Positions 17,001 through 28,576 of a DNA stretch of 64,000 bases are shown piece by piece (positions within the stretch are counted from its first letter, which is position 1; each line of letters begins with the position of its first letter). The notes under the pieces were generated by a model, which was given only the letters and a program-made list of their open reading frames with translations, was not told where the DNA came from and did not search any database. A program made the position numbers and the translations under genes. Source of the stretch: Tundrisphaera sp051175315 (lineage in GTDB: Bacteria; Planctomycetota; Planctomycetia; Isosphaerales; Isosphaeraceae); contig NZ_CP195100.1 in the NCBI RefSeq assembly GCF_051175315.1, positions 6,510,001 through 6,574,000 of the forward strand, read 5' to 3'.

Positions 17001-18206
17001 ATGGGCAATGGCTGGATCCTGGCGGCGATTTTCCTGTACGCGGCCCCCCCTTCGGACGCGGCGCGAACCGTCCGCTTCGCGACCTTCAACGCCTCGCTGA
17101 ACCGGGATCACCCGGGCGACCTGGCCCGCGACCTCGCCACGCCGGGCGATGTCCAGGCCGGCCATGTTGCGGAAATCATCCAGCGGATCCGCCCCGACGT
17201 CCTGCTAATCAACGAGTTCGACCACGACCCCGACGGGCGGTCGGCGATGTTGTTCCAGGACAACTATCTGTCGAAGGGCCGCAACGGGGCCGAGCCGATC
17301 TCCTACCCGTACCGCTTCACCGCCGGGGTGAACACCGGGGTGGCCTCCGGGGTCGACCTCGACGGCGACGGCGTGGCCGAGGCCCGGGTCGGCTCGCGCG
17401 GCTACGGCAACGATGCCCTGGGGTTCGGCCTGTTCCCCGGCCAGTACGGCATGGTGATCTACTCGAAATACCCGATCGACGCGGCGTCGGCGGTGCAGTT
17501 CCGCGAGGTCCTGTGGAAGGACATGCCGGGGGCCCTGCTGCCGACCAAGGCCGACGGCTCCCCCTGGTACTCGGCCGAGGCCCTGGCGCGGCTCCGCCTC
17601 TCCTCCAAGAGCCACTGGGACGTGCCGATCCGGATCGGGGCCCGGACGGTCCACGTCCTGGCCAGCCACCCCACGCCGCCGTCGTTCGACGGGCCCGAGG
17701 ATCGCAACGGCCGGCGGAATCACGACGAGATCCGCCTCTGGGCCGATTTCATCTCGGGCGGCGAGAAGGCCCGCTACCTCGGCCCGGCCGCCGCGAAGCC
17801 CCCCGAGTCATTCGTCATCATGGGCGACCTGAACGCGGACCCGACCGACGGCGGGAGCGTGCCCGGGGCGATCGGGCAACTCCTCGATCATCCCCGGGTC
17901 CACTCCGCATTCGTGCCCACCAGCCCGGGCGGGGCCGAGGCCGCCCGGCTCCAGGGCGGGGTCAACGCCGCCCAGCGCGGGGACCCGGCGCAGGATACCG
18001 CCGATTTCGACGACCGGTCGGTCGGCAACCTCCGGGCCGACTACGTCCTGCCGTCGGCCGACCTCCGGCCGGTCGGCGGGGGCATCTTCTGGCCGGTCGC
18101 GGCCGACCCGCTGGCACGCCTGGTGCAGATGACCCCCGCCGTCGCCAGCTCGGATCACCGCCTGGTCTATCTGGATCTCGCCATCGAAGGGGTTGAGCCG
18201 AAATGA
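17001..18206 (+). CDS. Exported endonuclease/exonuclease/phosphatase family protein
   Basis: 401 residues, with a short signal peptide (WILAAIFLYAAPPSDA). The EEP fold is shown by RFATFNASL near the start, LLINEFDHDPDG (metal-binding Glu), VLASHPTPPSFDG, VIMGDLNADPTDGG (catalytic Asp/Asn) and SSDHRLVYLDL (Asp-His). Members cleave phosphoester bonds in nucleic acids, phospholipids or inositol phosphates; export suggests a nutrient-scavenging or extracellular role. The ATG at 17001 follows GGGAGGGG. It is the first gene of a three-gene unit: its stop overlaps the next ATG in ATGA. A Ca-binding-like DLDGDGVAEA sequence is present near residue 120. Confidence 0.88.
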   Translation: MGNGWILAAIFLYAAPPSDAARTVRFATFNASLNRDHPGDLARDLATPGDVQAGHVAEIIQRIRPDVLLINEFDHDPDGRSAMLFQDNYLSKGRNGAEPISYPYRFTAGVNTGVASGVDLDGDGVAEARVGSRGYGNDALGFGLFPGQYGMVIYSKYPIDAASAVQFREVLWKDMPGALLPTKADGSPWYSAEALARLRLSSKSHWDVPIRIGARTVHVLASHPTPPSFDGPEDRNGRRNHDEIRLWADFISGGEKARYLGPAAAKPPESFVIMGDLNADPTDGGSVPGAIGQLLDHPRVHSAFVPTSPGGAEAARLQGGVNAAQRGDPAQDTADFDDRSVGNLRADYVLPSADLRPVGGGIFWPVAADPLARLVQMTPAVASSDHRLVYLDLAIEGVEPK

Positions 18207-20095
18207 CGAGCCGCATCTCCCGAGGATCGACGGGCCTGCTGATGGCCCTGTTCGCGTGCCTCGTGCCCGGGCAAGCCGGCGCGCAGGGCCTCGAATACGT
18301 GAAGGCCCACTACACGAAGTTCGAGTATCGCATCCCGATGCGCGACGGGGTGAGGCTGTTCACGGCGGTCTACGTCCCCAAGGACGGCGCGGGGCCCTAC
18401 CCGATCCTCCTGAACCGGACCCCCTACAGCGTCCGGCCTTATGGCGTGGACCAGTCGAAGTCGGACCTCGGCCCTTCGCCCGCCTTCGGGCGGTCGGGCT
18501 ACATCTTCGCCTACCAGGACGTCCGGGGGCGGTGGATGTCCGAGGGGGAACACGTCAACGTCCGCCCGATGCGCGGGGTGGGGGGCGAGGGGATCGACGA
18601 GGGGACCGACTCGTTCGACACGATCGACTGGCTGGTCAAGAACATCCCGGGCAACAACGGCAAGGTCGGCCAGTCGGGGATCTCCTACCCCGGCTTCTAC
18701 ACGGCGGCCAGCCTGGTGGAGCCCCACCCGGCGCTGGTGGCGGCCTCGCCGCAGGCGCCCGTGACCGACTGGTTCATGGGGGATGATTTCCACCACAACG
18801 GGGCGTTCTTCCTGCCCCACGCCTTCAACTTCCTGGCGAACTTCGGCCACCCCCGCCCCGAGCCGACCCGGAAGCCCGGCACCCCGTTCGACCACGGCAC
18901 CCCGGACGGCTATGACTTCTTCCTCCGGATGGGCCCCCTGCCCGGCGCCGACGCGAAGTACTTCAAGGGGGACGTCGCCTTCTGGCTCGACCTGATGGGC
19001 CACGCCACCTACGACTCGTGGTGGAAGGCCCGCAACCTCCGCGCGCACATGAAGGCCATCAAGCCCTCGGTGGCGGTGATGACCGTGGGCGGCTGGTTCG
19101 ACGCCGAGAACCTGTTCGGCGCCCTGGAGGTCTACAAGAACATCGAGGCGACCAGCCCCACGACCAGCAACACCCTGGTGATGGGCCCCTGGTATCACGG
19201 CCAGTGGGGCGGGCGCAGCGACGCCGGCGAGAAGCTGGGCCACGTCCGTTTCGACTCGAAGACGGCCGACTTCTACCGCGATTCGATCGAGTTCCCGTTC
19301 TTCGAGCACCACCTCAAGGGGGCCGCCGACCCGAAGCTCCCCGAGGCGTTCGTCTTCCAGACCGGGACCAACCGCTGGCGGAAGCTCGACGCCTGGCCGC
19401 CGAAGAACACCGTCGCCAAAACGCTGACCTTCGCCGCCGAGGGGGGCCTCACCTTCGACCCGGCCGACCAGCCCGACGCCGAGGCGGCCGACGAGTTCCT
19501 CAGCGACCCGGCGAAGCCGGTCCCGTTCATCGCCGAGACCGCCATCGGCATGACCCGCGAATACATGGTGGATGACCAGCGGTTCGCCGCGCGACGGCCC
19601 GACGTCCTGGTCTACCAGACCGCCCCCCTGGAGGCCGACGTCACCCTGGCCGGGCCGATCACCCCCGAGCTGATCGTCTCGACCACCGGGACCGACGCGG
19701 ACTGGATCGTGAAGCTGATCGACGTCTCCCCGGACGACCTGCCCGACGACCAGCCGCCCGACCCGTCCGGGTTCAAGCGGGCCGGCTTCCAGCAGATGGT
19801 CCGGGGCGACGTGATGCGGGGCCGGTTCCGCGAGGGGTTCGAGGACGCCAAGGCGTTCGAGCCCGGCAAGCCGACCGCTGTCAAGTTCACCCTGCCGGAC
19901 GTCTACCACACCTTCCGCGCCGGGCACCGGATCATGATCCAGGTCCAGAGCAGCTGGTTCCCGCTGGTGGACCGCAACCCGCAGACGTTCGTGAACATCT
20001 ACCAGGCCGAGCCGGCGGACTTCCGCAAGGCGACCCACCGCGTCTTCCGATCCTCGGCCCGGCCGTCGCGGGTCCAGGTCATGGTCGAGCCGTGA
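18203..20095 (+). CDS. Exported CocE/NonD family hydrolase (X-Pro dipeptidyl-peptidase-like)
   Basis: 630 residues with a signal peptide ending near QAGAQG. The alpha/beta-hydrolase domain includes the family start EYRIPMRDGVRLFTAVYVPK, the VRGRWMSEGE segment and the nucleophile elbow GQSGISYPGF with Ser161. The C-terminal jelly-roll typical of the family is present (LEADVTLAGPITPELIVSTTG and later). The family covers cocaine esterase, glutaryl-7-ACA acylase and Xaa-Pro peptidases; specificity is not readable. Overlaps its neighbours by 4 nt at both ends, so it is co-translated with the nuclease and the epoxide-hydrolase-like enzyme. Confidence 0.92.
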   Translation: MTSRISRGSTGLLMALFACLVPGQAGAQGLEYVKAHYTKFEYRIPMRDGVRLFTAVYVPKDGAGPYPILLNRTPYSVRPYGVDQSKSDLGPSPAFGRSGYIFAYQDVRGRWMSEGEHVNVRPMRGVGGEGIDEGTDSFDTIDWLVKNIPGNNGKVGQSGISYPGFYTAASLVEPHPALVAASPQAPVTDWFMGDDFHHNGAFFLPHAFNFLANFGHPRPEPTRKPGTPFDHGTPDGYDFFLRMGPLPGADAKYFKGDVAFWLDLMGHATYDSWWKARNLRAHMKAIKPSVAVMTVGGWFDAENLFGALEVYKNIEATSPTTSNTLVMGPWYHGQWGGRSDAGEKLGHVRFDSKTADFYRDSIEFPFFEHHLKGAADPKLPEAFVFQTGTNRWRKLDAWPPKNTVAKTLTFAAEGGLTFDPADQPDAEAADEFLSDPAKPVPFIAETAIGMTREYMVDDQRFAARRPDVLVYQTAPLEADVTLAGPITPELIVSTTGTDADWIVKLIDVSPDDLPDDQPPDPSGFKRAGFQQMVRGDVMRGRFREGFEDAKAFEPGKPTAVKFTLPDVYHTFRAGHRIMIQVQSSWFPLVDRNPQTFVNIYQAEPADFRKATHRVFRSSARPSRVQVMVEP

Positions 20096-20964
20096 GCGTC
20101 GCGACCCGGCTGGTCCGGGTCCCGACCACCGGGATCACCCTGAACGTGGCCGAGGCGGGGCCGGAGGACGGCCCCCTGGCGCTCCTGCTCCACGGCTTCC
20201 CCGAGTTCTGGTACGGCTGGCGGAACCAGATCGGCCCTTTGGCCGAGGCCGGCTATCGCGTGGTCGTCCCGGACCAGCGTGGCTACAACCTCAGCGACAA
20301 GCCGGCCGGGGTCGCCCCCTACGCCCTGGACACGCTGGTCGACGACGTGCTGGGGCTGATGGACGCCCTGGGGCGCGAGCGGGCGGCGATCGTGGTCGGC
20401 CACGACTGGGGGGCCATCGTGGGCTGGTGGGCGATCACCCGGGCGCCCGGGCGGTTCGAGCGCGCCGCGTTCCTCAATGGCCCGCACCCGGCCCTGATCC
20501 TCCGCGAGCTGCGCGAGAGCCGGGCCCAGAAGCTCAAGAGCTGGTACGCCTTCGCCATGCAGGTCCCCTGGCTGCCCGAGAAGTTCCTCGGGCGGGACTC
20601 GGGCCGGTTCCTGGCCCGGGGCCTGGAGAAGACCAGCCGGCCGGGGACGTTCACGGAGGCCGACCTCGCCTTCTATCGCGACGCCTGGTCGCGGCCCGGC
20701 GCCCTGAAGGGGATGATCGCCTGGTATCGCGCCGCGTTCCGCCACAAGCCGAAGATGCCGGACGACCCCCGGATCACGGTCCCGACCCAGATCATCTGGG
20801 GCCTCAAGGACGCGTTCATCAACCGCAGCCTGGCCCGCGCCAGCTATGCCCTGTGCAAGACCGGCCGGATCGAATGGATCCCCGAGGCCTCCCACTGGGT
20901 CCAGCACGAGGAGCCGGGGCGGGTGAATGGCTGCCTGCTCCGCTTCCTCGCCGATCCGGGCTGA
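20092..20964 (+). CDS. Alpha/beta hydrolase, epoxide-hydrolase-like
   Basis: 290 residues, cytoplasmic. HGFPEFWYGWR is the oxyanion-hole motif, and VVGHDWGAIVGWW places an Asp (105) rather than Ser at the nucleophile position, as in epoxide hydrolases and haloalkane dehalogenases. ASHWVQHEEP carries the catalytic His. The HGxP plus Asp nucleophile combination favours epoxide hydrolase. The GTG start at 20092 overlaps the CocE stop (GTGA). As the last gene of the unit it is followed by a GC-rich palindrome near 20968-20990. Confidence 0.88.
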   Translation: MSVATRLVRVPTTGITLNVAEAGPEDGPLALLLHGFPEFWYGWRNQIGPLAEAGYRVVVPDQRGYNLSDKPAGVAPYALDTLVDDVLGLMDALGRERAAIVVGHDWGAIVGWWAITRAPGRFERAAFLNGPHPALILRELRESRAQKLKSWYAFAMQVPWLPEKFLGRDSGRFLARGLEKTSRPGTFTEADLAFYRDAWSRPGALKGMIAWYRAAFRHKPKMPDDPRITVPTQIIWGLKDAFINRSLARASYALCKTGRIEWIPEASHWVQHEEPGRVNGCLLRFLADPG

Positions 20965-21036
20965 TCGGGCCCGGCCGGGCCGAGCCGAGCCTATCCTTCA
21001 CGACCCAAAAAACTCCTCGTCCCTGGTGAGAAATCG

Positions 21037-21933
21037 ATGACAGCAGAAAAAGTCGGCACCAAGCAAAAAGTCCTGTCCGAACTGGCCAACGCCTTGTTGA
21101 TCGGGCTGGGCATCGTGTCGGCGAGCATGGGCATCAATGGGTTCTTGCTGTCGAGCCATTTCATCGACGGCGGGGTGACCGGCGTCTCGATGCTTCTGGC
21201 CGGTCTGCTCCGCTGGCCGCTGGCGATCCTGATCGCGGTGATCAACCTCCCGTTCGTCGCCCTCGGCTATCGCCAGATCGGCCGCTCGTTCGCGCTCCGA
21301 AGTTCGCTGGGCATCCTCGGGTTCGCCGCCTGCCTGGCCGCCACGGCGACGGGATCGCTGCTGCCGTTCCCGGACGTGACGCCCCACGACAAGCTCCTCT
21401 CCGCCGTGTTCGGCGGGTTCTTCATCGGCGCCGGGATCGGCCTGGCGATCCGGGGCAATGCGGTCCTGGACGGGACCGAGATCGCCGCGCTGCTGATCAG
21501 CCGCAAGAATCAGATACTGCGGGTCGGCGACGTGATCCTCGGGCTGAACGTGGTGATCTTCCTGGTCGCCGGGTTCGTCCTGGGCATCGAGCCCGCCCTG
21601 TACTCGATTTTGACCTATGCCGCCGCGTCGAAGACCCTCGAATTCCTGCTCCACGGCATCGAGGAATACACGGCCATCACCATCATCTCGGAGAAGAGCG
21701 ACGAGATCCGCCGCGCGATCACCGAGGTCCTGGGCCGGGGCGTGACCATCTTCAAGGGGAAGCGCGGGATGTCCGGCGCGGACCAGGACATCCTCTATTG
21801 CGTCGTGACCCGGCTGGAAATCGGCAAGGTCCGCAGCTCGGTGCAGAGCATCGACGAGTCGGCGTTCCTGATCGTCCAGGTCCTGGCCGACGCCAAGGGC
21901 GGCGTCATCAGGAGGTCGGCAGGCGTCCACTAA
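21037..21933 (+). CDS. YitT family membrane protein (DUF161 plus DUF2179)
   Basis: 298 residues. The N-terminal two thirds hold about six membrane segments with the conserved FIDGGVTGVSMLLAGLL and GNAVLDGTEIAALLISR stretches; the C-terminal third (from about residue 215, EYTAITIISEKSDEIRRAI) is the soluble DUF2179 domain ending in FLIVQVLADAKGG. YitT proteins are widespread inner-membrane proteins without an agreed function; transport is suspected. It stands alone, 72 nt after the hydrolase unit and 130 nt before lon. Confidence 0.93.
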   Translation: MTAEKVGTKQKVLSELANALLIGLGIVSASMGINGFLLSSHFIDGGVTGVSMLLAGLLRWPLAILIAVINLPFVALGYRQIGRSFALRSSLGILGFAACLAATATGSLLPFPDVTPHDKLLSAVFGGFFIGAGIGLAIRGNAVLDGTEIAALLISRKNQILRVGDVILGLNVVIFLVAGFVLGIEPALYSILTYAAASKTLEFLLHGIEEYTAITIISEKSDEIRRAITEVLGRGVTIFKGKRGMSGADQDILYCVVTRLEIGKVRSSVQSIDESAFLIVQVLADAKGGVIRRSAGVH

Positions 21934-22012
21934 TCCGGCGCTCGGTTGCGAACACCCCTTGCACGGCCGTCGTATCATTGCGGTGAAGAGCCGACATGAC
22001 ACGACCGAAAAA

Positions 22013-22057
22013 TCCTCCCTCCGCCCTCGCCGGGCGGGGGGCTTGTGCGAGGGAGGG
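22013..22057 (+). promoter_or_regulatory. Hairpin sequestering the lon ribosome-binding site
   Basis: CCTCCCTC at 22014-22021 pairs exactly with GAGGGAGG at 22049-22056, with a possible T-G pair outside; an inner helix (CGCCC 22022-22026 with GGGCG 22032-22036) tops it. The 3' arm contains the GGGAGG that sits 7 nt before the lon ATG, so in the folded RNA the ribosome-binding site is paired. This could lower translation until unfolded, for instance by heat; that function is inference. Confidence 0.5.
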
Positions 22058-22063
22058 TGTGCG

Positions 22064-24553
<2,490 letters not shown>

Positions 24554-24556
<3 letters not shown>

Positions 24557-24572
24557 CCCCCTCGCGGGGTCA
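24554..24572 (+). terminator. Hairpin overlapping the lon stop codon
   Basis: TGACCCC (24554-24560) pairs with GGGGTCA (24566-24572) around a short CTCGC loop; T-containing sequence (TCTTCCCAGTTTTCC) follows. The stop codon itself is the first arm. Position fits the end of the lon transcript. Confidence 0.55.
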
Positions 24573-24868
24573 GGGTCTTCCCAGTTTTCCGAGCTTCAAC
24601 GGGGCCGGGGCGCTTTCGGGCGTTCCGGCCCTTTTTCGTCGATCCGGGAGGCCCGATCTCGATCAAAATTAGGGAACCGGCTTATACTTACGCCGCGAGT
24701 CCCCTAGAATCGTCATTCGACCTTGCTCCGCCCCCGGCTCGGCCTCGCTGGGTTTTCCCAGATCCCGGCCGGGAATTCGCATGCCAGGGTCGCCGACCGC
24801 TCTTCACCCTGATCGACCACGCTCGGTTCGCTCGCCCGCGAGGGGGACGACCCGCCAAGGATGATTTG
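24573..24868. other. Leader region of the radical SAM gene
   Basis: About 296 nt without a gene. It contains two minus-10-like hexamers on the plus strand, TATACT at 24683-24688 and TAGAAT (followed by CG) at 24705-24710, in a relatively AT-rich patch; neither has a good minus-35 at the right distance. A transcript starting after the second would have a leader of about 150 nt. Confidence 0.4.
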
Positions 24869-26434
24869 ATGGCCCGGATCTGCCTGATCAACCCCAAGTT
24901 CCCCACCTCGTTCTGGGGCCTCAATCACGGACTCCCCATCCTGGGCAAGAAGTCGAACATGCCGGTGCTGGCCCTGCCGGTGCTGGCCGGCCTGACCCCG
25001 CCGGGCCATGAACTGCTGCTGATCGACGAGAACATCGAGGAGATCGACTTCGACGAGGTCGAGAAGTGCGACATCGTCGGCATCACCGGCATGACGGTCC
25101 AGCGCGACCGGATGCGCGAGATCCTCGAAGAACTCCGGTCGCGCGGCTGCTTCGTCGTGATCGGCGGCCCCTGGATCACCGTCGCCGAGGACTGGTTCGA
25201 GGGCCTCGTGGACGTCCTGTTCATCGGCGAGGCCGAGGAGACCTGGCCCCGGTTCCTCGAAGAATGGGCCGACGGCCGCCACGCCGCCCGCTACGAGCAG
25301 GCCGACAAGACCGACATGACCAAGGTGCCGATCCCCCGGTACGACCTGGTCAAGTTCAACGAATACGCGATGGGCTGCATCCAGACGTCGCGCGGCTGCC
25401 CGTTCCAGTGCGAGTTCTGCGACATCATCGTGATCTTCGGCCGCAAGCCCCGGATCAAGACCGCCGAGATGGTCATCAGCGAGATCCAGGCCCAGCACGA
25501 CCAGGGCGTGCGGGTGATCTTCCTGGTCGACGACAACTTCATCGGCAACAAGAAGGCGGCCAAGGTCATCCTCCGGGCCATCGTCGCCTGGCAGCACGAG
25601 CACGGCTATCCGCTCTCGTTCTTCACCGAGGCGTCGCTCGACCTCGCCGAGGACGACGAGCTGATGCAGCTGATGGCCGAGGCCGGCATGGTCGCCGTCT
25701 TCATCGGCATCGAGAGCCCCGACGAGGAGGCCCTGCGCGAGACCAAGAAGTTCCAGAATGTCCGACCGGGGAGCATGATCGACAAGATCCGCAAGGTCCA
25801 GGACGCCGGCATGGAGGTCTACGCCGGGATGATCGTCGGCTTCGACAAGGACGACGAGACCGTCTTCGACCGCCAGTACGAGTTCCTCAAGGAAGCCCGC
25901 GTGATCGGCGCGATGGCCGGGATGCTCTCGGCGATCCCCAAGACGCCGCTCTACGCCCGCCTGGAGGCCGAGGGCCGGCTGGACAACGCCGCGGCCGACG
26001 ACCCCAACATCGCCACCAACGTGATCCCGCTCAACATGAGCCGGGAGGTCATGCGCGACGGCTGGCTCGACCTGATGGTCCGGCTCTACGACACCGAACA
26101 TTACTTCGAACGCTTCGACGCCCTGTTCGTAGAGGGGCGGGTCCCCCTGGCCTCGCGCAAGATGGACTGGCTCCGCCGCCACCGGTTCCTCACCTACGTG
26201 AAGATCCAGGCCCTGACGATCCTGGCCGCCCTGGGGATGCTGGCCAAGATCTGGTCCGACCCCCGGACCCGGGCCGACCGGCCGGTTTACGCCAAGTATC
26301 TCCGCCGGCTGATCGCCGCGAAGCGGCCGCCGCGCTACCTGTTCCAGTTCGCCTTCAAATGCGTGATGCACACCCACTTCGCCATCATGACCCGGCAGAT
26401 GGCGCGGGGCGAATCGCGGCTGGTGAATACCTGA
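24869..26434 (+). CDS. B12-binding domain radical SAM protein (DUF4070-type)
   Basis: 521 residues. The N-terminal cobalamin-binding domain (about 1-150) is followed by a radical SAM domain with the 4Fe-4S motif C177-x3-C181-x2-C184 (SRGCPFQCEFCD) and then IFLVDDNFIGNK and GMIVGFDKDD segments. The C-terminal part (NMSREVMRDGWLDLMVRLYD) matches the DUF4070 region of this family. Overall layout resembles HpnP, the hopanoid C-2 methylase, but the family is wide and no hopanoid gene is nearby, so a methylase role on an unknown substrate is the safe statement. Start ATG 24869 has AAGGA 7 nt upstream. Ends with a neat hairpin; apparently monocistronic. Confidence 0.9.
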   Translation: MARICLINPKFPTSFWGLNHGLPILGKKSNMPVLALPVLAGLTPPGHELLLIDENIEEIDFDEVEKCDIVGITGMTVQRDRMREILEELRSRGCFVVIGGPWITVAEDWFEGLVDVLFIGEAEETWPRFLEEWADGRHAARYEQADKTDMTKVPIPRYDLVKFNEYAMGCIQTSRGCPFQCEFCDIIVIFGRKPRIKTAEMVISEIQAQHDQGVRVIFLVDDNFIGNKKAAKVILRAIVAWQHEHGYPLSFFTEASLDLAEDDELMQLMAEAGMVAVFIGIESPDEEALRETKKFQNVRPGSMIDKIRKVQDAGMEVYAGMIVGFDKDDETVFDRQYEFLKEARVIGAMAGMLSAIPKTPLYARLEAEGRLDNAAADDPNIATNVIPLNMSREVMRDGWLDLMVRLYDTEHYFERFDALFVEGRVPLASRKMDWLRRHRFLTYVKIQALTILAALGMLAKIWSDPRTRADRPVYAKYLRRLIAAKRPPRYLFQFAFKCVMHTHFAIMTRQMARGESRLVNT

Positions 26435-26442
26435 GCCGGCCC

Positions 26443-26460
26443 GCCCCGCGCTTGCGGGGC
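26443..26460 (+). terminator. Perfect 7-bp tetraloop hairpin
   Basis: GCCCCGC (26443-26449), GCTT, GCGGGGC (26454-26460), 9 nt after the radical SAM stop codon. No U-tract. Confidence 0.5.
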
Positions 26461-26519
26461 GCCCCGGGCGGTGGCATGATCGGGCTCAATCCCTGTCCCC
26501 CACCCAGGAGGCCGGCCCG

Positions 26520-27206
26520 GTGAAGCTGGGGATCGTCTCCGACATCCACGAAGCTGTCGAACTGCTCGATGTGGCCCTGGCCGGCTTCCGCCGCGCCGGG
26601 GTCGATCGCGTGGTGACGCTGGGCGACCTGTTCGAGACCGGGCCGCGCCTGGAACGCACGGTGGAACTGCTGGAGGCGGCGGGGGCCGTCGGCGTCTACG
26701 GCAACCACGATCACGGCCTCTGCGTCGACCCGTCCCCGTTCGCCCTCGAACGCTACAGCCGCCGGGTCTTCGACTACATGGCCACCCTGCTGCCCCGGAT
26801 GGAGATCGACGGCTTCCTGCTCGCCCACCGCGAGCCCTGGCTCGACTGCCGGGAGATCACCGACATCTGGCACGCCGACGAGAGGCCGCTGACCCCCGAC
26901 CTGATCGCCCGGAGCTTCGACGCGACGCCGCACCACGCCATCCTGATCGGCCACTTCCACCGCTGGCTGGCCCTGGACCGGCGCGGCCCCCTGCCCTGGG
27001 ACGGCCGCGAGCCGTTCCGGTTCCGGCCGGAGGCCCCGACGATGATGGTCGTCCATGCCGTGTGCGACGGCTACGCCGCGATCCTCGACACCGGGACCGG
27101 CCGGCTCGACCCCCTCGACCTCTACGCCGATGCCGGGTGGGCACGCCCCCAGGGCCGCCCCCTGCCCGTGCTCTGCGACCACTCCGAACCCCGGACCGCC
27201 CCATGA
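26520..27206 (+). CDS. Metallophosphoesterase family protein
   Basis: 228 residues of the calcineurin-like (YfcE/MJ0936-type) fold: SDIHEAVELL gives the first Asp-His metal ligands, TLGDLFETGP the second Asp, YGNHDHGLC the GNHD motif, and ILIGHFHRW the GHxH motif, so all metal ligands are kept. No signal peptide. Substrate could be cyclic nucleotides, nucleic acid ends or phosphoproteins. The GTG start at 26520 has AGGAGG 8 nt upstream. Its stop overlaps the next ATG (ATGA), coupling it to an exported VCBS-repeat protein, an unusual pairing without a clear functional reading. Confidence 0.88.
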   Translation: MKLGIVSDIHEAVELLDVALAGFRRAGVDRVVTLGDLFETGPRLERTVELLEAAGAVGVYGNHDHGLCVDPSPFALERYSRRVFDYMATLLPRMEIDGFLLAHREPWLDCREITDIWHADERPLTPDLIARSFDATPHHAILIGHFHRWLALDRRGPLPWDGREPFRFRPEAPTMMVVHAVCDGYAAILDTGTGRLDPLDLYADAGWARPQGRPLPVLCDHSEPRTAP

Positions 27207-28516
27207 GCCACCGCCATCGTTTCGCCCTCGTCGTCGCCCTCGCCCTCGGATCCCCCGCCCGGGCCGCCGAGCCGCACCGGTTCCGCGCCCAGGAGATCGA
27301 CCCCCGGGTCGGCGACGTCTGCTACGCCGTGGCCGTGGCCGACGTGGACGGCGACGGCAAGCCCGACGTGGTGGCCGTGGCCGGCGACGCCGTGGTCTGG
27401 TATCAGAACCCGACCTGGACGAAGCACGATATCATCCGGGGCATCACCGAGCGCGACAACGTCTGCCTCCAGCCCCACGACATCGACGGCGACGGCCGGG
27501 TCGACTTCGCCCTGGGCGCCGCCTGGCGGCCGTCCGACACCAAGGGGGGCGGAACCCTCCAGTGGCTCACCCGCACCGGGGCCCCCGAGGGGACCTGGCG
27601 GTCGATCCCGATCCTGTCCGAGCCGACCCTCCACCGGGTCCGCTGGGGCGACGTCCTGGGCACCGGCAAGAAGCAGCTGATCGTCGCCCCGCTCCAGGGC
27701 CGGGGAACCAAGGGGCCCGACTGGGGCGCCGGCAACGGCTCGCGGATCATGGCCCTGACCGTCCCCGCCGACCCGTTCAAGGAACCCTGGCCGGTGGAAG
27801 TCCTCACGGACAAGCTCCACACGGTCCACAACCTCCAGGTCAAGGACTTCGACGGCGACGGCCGCGACGATCTCCTCCTGGCCGCCTGGGAGGGCGTCTT
27901 CGTGCTCCGCAAGGACAAGGACGGGCGATGGAATCCGACCAAATTCGGCGAGGGGGATCAGGAGTCGAAGCCATTCAAGGGCTCCAGCGAGATCAAGCTC
28001 GGCAAGCTTCGCGATGGACGCCCTTACGTGGCCACGATCGAGCCCTGGCACGGCTCAACGGTCGTCGTGTATACGCCGGTCACGGGCGTCAGTGCGGGCA
28101 TTTCGTCTGCGGAACTCAGGCGCATCGATGCGAACTTGTGGCGTCGGCAACCGATCGATGCCCCGATCCAGTGGGGCCATGCCGTGTGGTGCGCCGACTT
28201 GGATGGGGATGGCGATGAGGAATTGATCGTCGGCCAGCGTGACAAGAATCCGGAGATCACCACCAATCTGGCTCCCTCGGGAATGTCCTTTGGTCCTGGG
28301 CTCCCCCCCAAACTCCGGGGGCCGGGCGTCCTCGTCTATGACCCCGAAGACGGAGTGACCGTTCCCCACTTCAAGAAATACGCGATCGACGACGGCGGCG
28401 TGGCCGTGGAGGACCTGGTGGCCGCCGACCTCGACGGCGACGGCCGGCCGGAGATCATCGCGGGGGGCCGGGCCACCCATAACGTCAAGATCTACTGGAA
28501 CCTGAAGCCGGAGTGA
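27203..28516 (+). CDS. Exported FG-GAP/VCBS repeat protein
   Basis: 437 residues with a signal peptide (about 1-21, ending PARAAE). At least five DxDGDG calcium-binding repeats are spread along the chain (VADVDGDGKPDVV, DIDGDGRVDFA, DFDGDGRDDLL, DLDGDGDEELI, DLDGDGRPEII), the pattern of a seven-bladed beta-propeller resembling integrin-alpha. Planctomycetes have many of these, often as surface or adhesion proteins. Coupled to the upstream metallophosphoesterase by 4 nt. Codon use changes within the gene: about 27925-28375 has many A/T-ending codons while the ends are almost purely G/C-ending. Confidence 0.88.
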   Translation: MSHRHRFALVVALALGSPARAAEPHRFRAQEIDPRVGDVCYAVAVADVDGDGKPDVVAVAGDAVVWYQNPTWTKHDIIRGITERDNVCLQPHDIDGDGRVDFALGAAWRPSDTKGGGTLQWLTRTGAPEGTWRSIPILSEPTLHRVRWGDVLGTGKKQLIVAPLQGRGTKGPDWGAGNGSRIMALTVPADPFKEPWPVEVLTDKLHTVHNLQVKDFDGDGRDDLLLAAWEGVFVLRKDKDGRWNPTKFGEGDQESKPFKGSSEIKLGKLRDGRPYVATIEPWHGSTVVVYTPVTGVSAGISSAELRRIDANLWRRQPIDAPIQWGHAVWCADLDGDGDEELIVGQRDKNPEITTNLAPSGMSFGPGLPPKLRGPGVLVYDPEDGVTVPHFKKYAIDDGGVAVEDLVAADLDGDGRPEIIAGGRATHNVKIYWNLKPE

Positions 28517-28534
28517 GCCGGCCCGCCTCGCCCC

Positions 28535-28563
28535 TTACCCCGGGTGGCCGGCCCGACTATAAT
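28535..28563 (+). promoter_or_regulatory. Sigma-70-type promoter for the ABC transporter genes
   Basis: TATAAT at 28558-28563 is a perfect minus-10; TTACCC at 28535-28540 is a weak minus-35 with 17-nt spacing. Transcription would begin near 28570, just after the VCBS gene stop. Confidence 0.6.
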
Positions 28564-28576
28564 CGCCCTCGAAACG

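Noticed and set aside
18167..20038. 623-codon minus-strand open frame opposite the CocE gene
   Set aside because: Shadow of a clear signal-peptide hydrolase with intact catalytic motifs on the plus strand.
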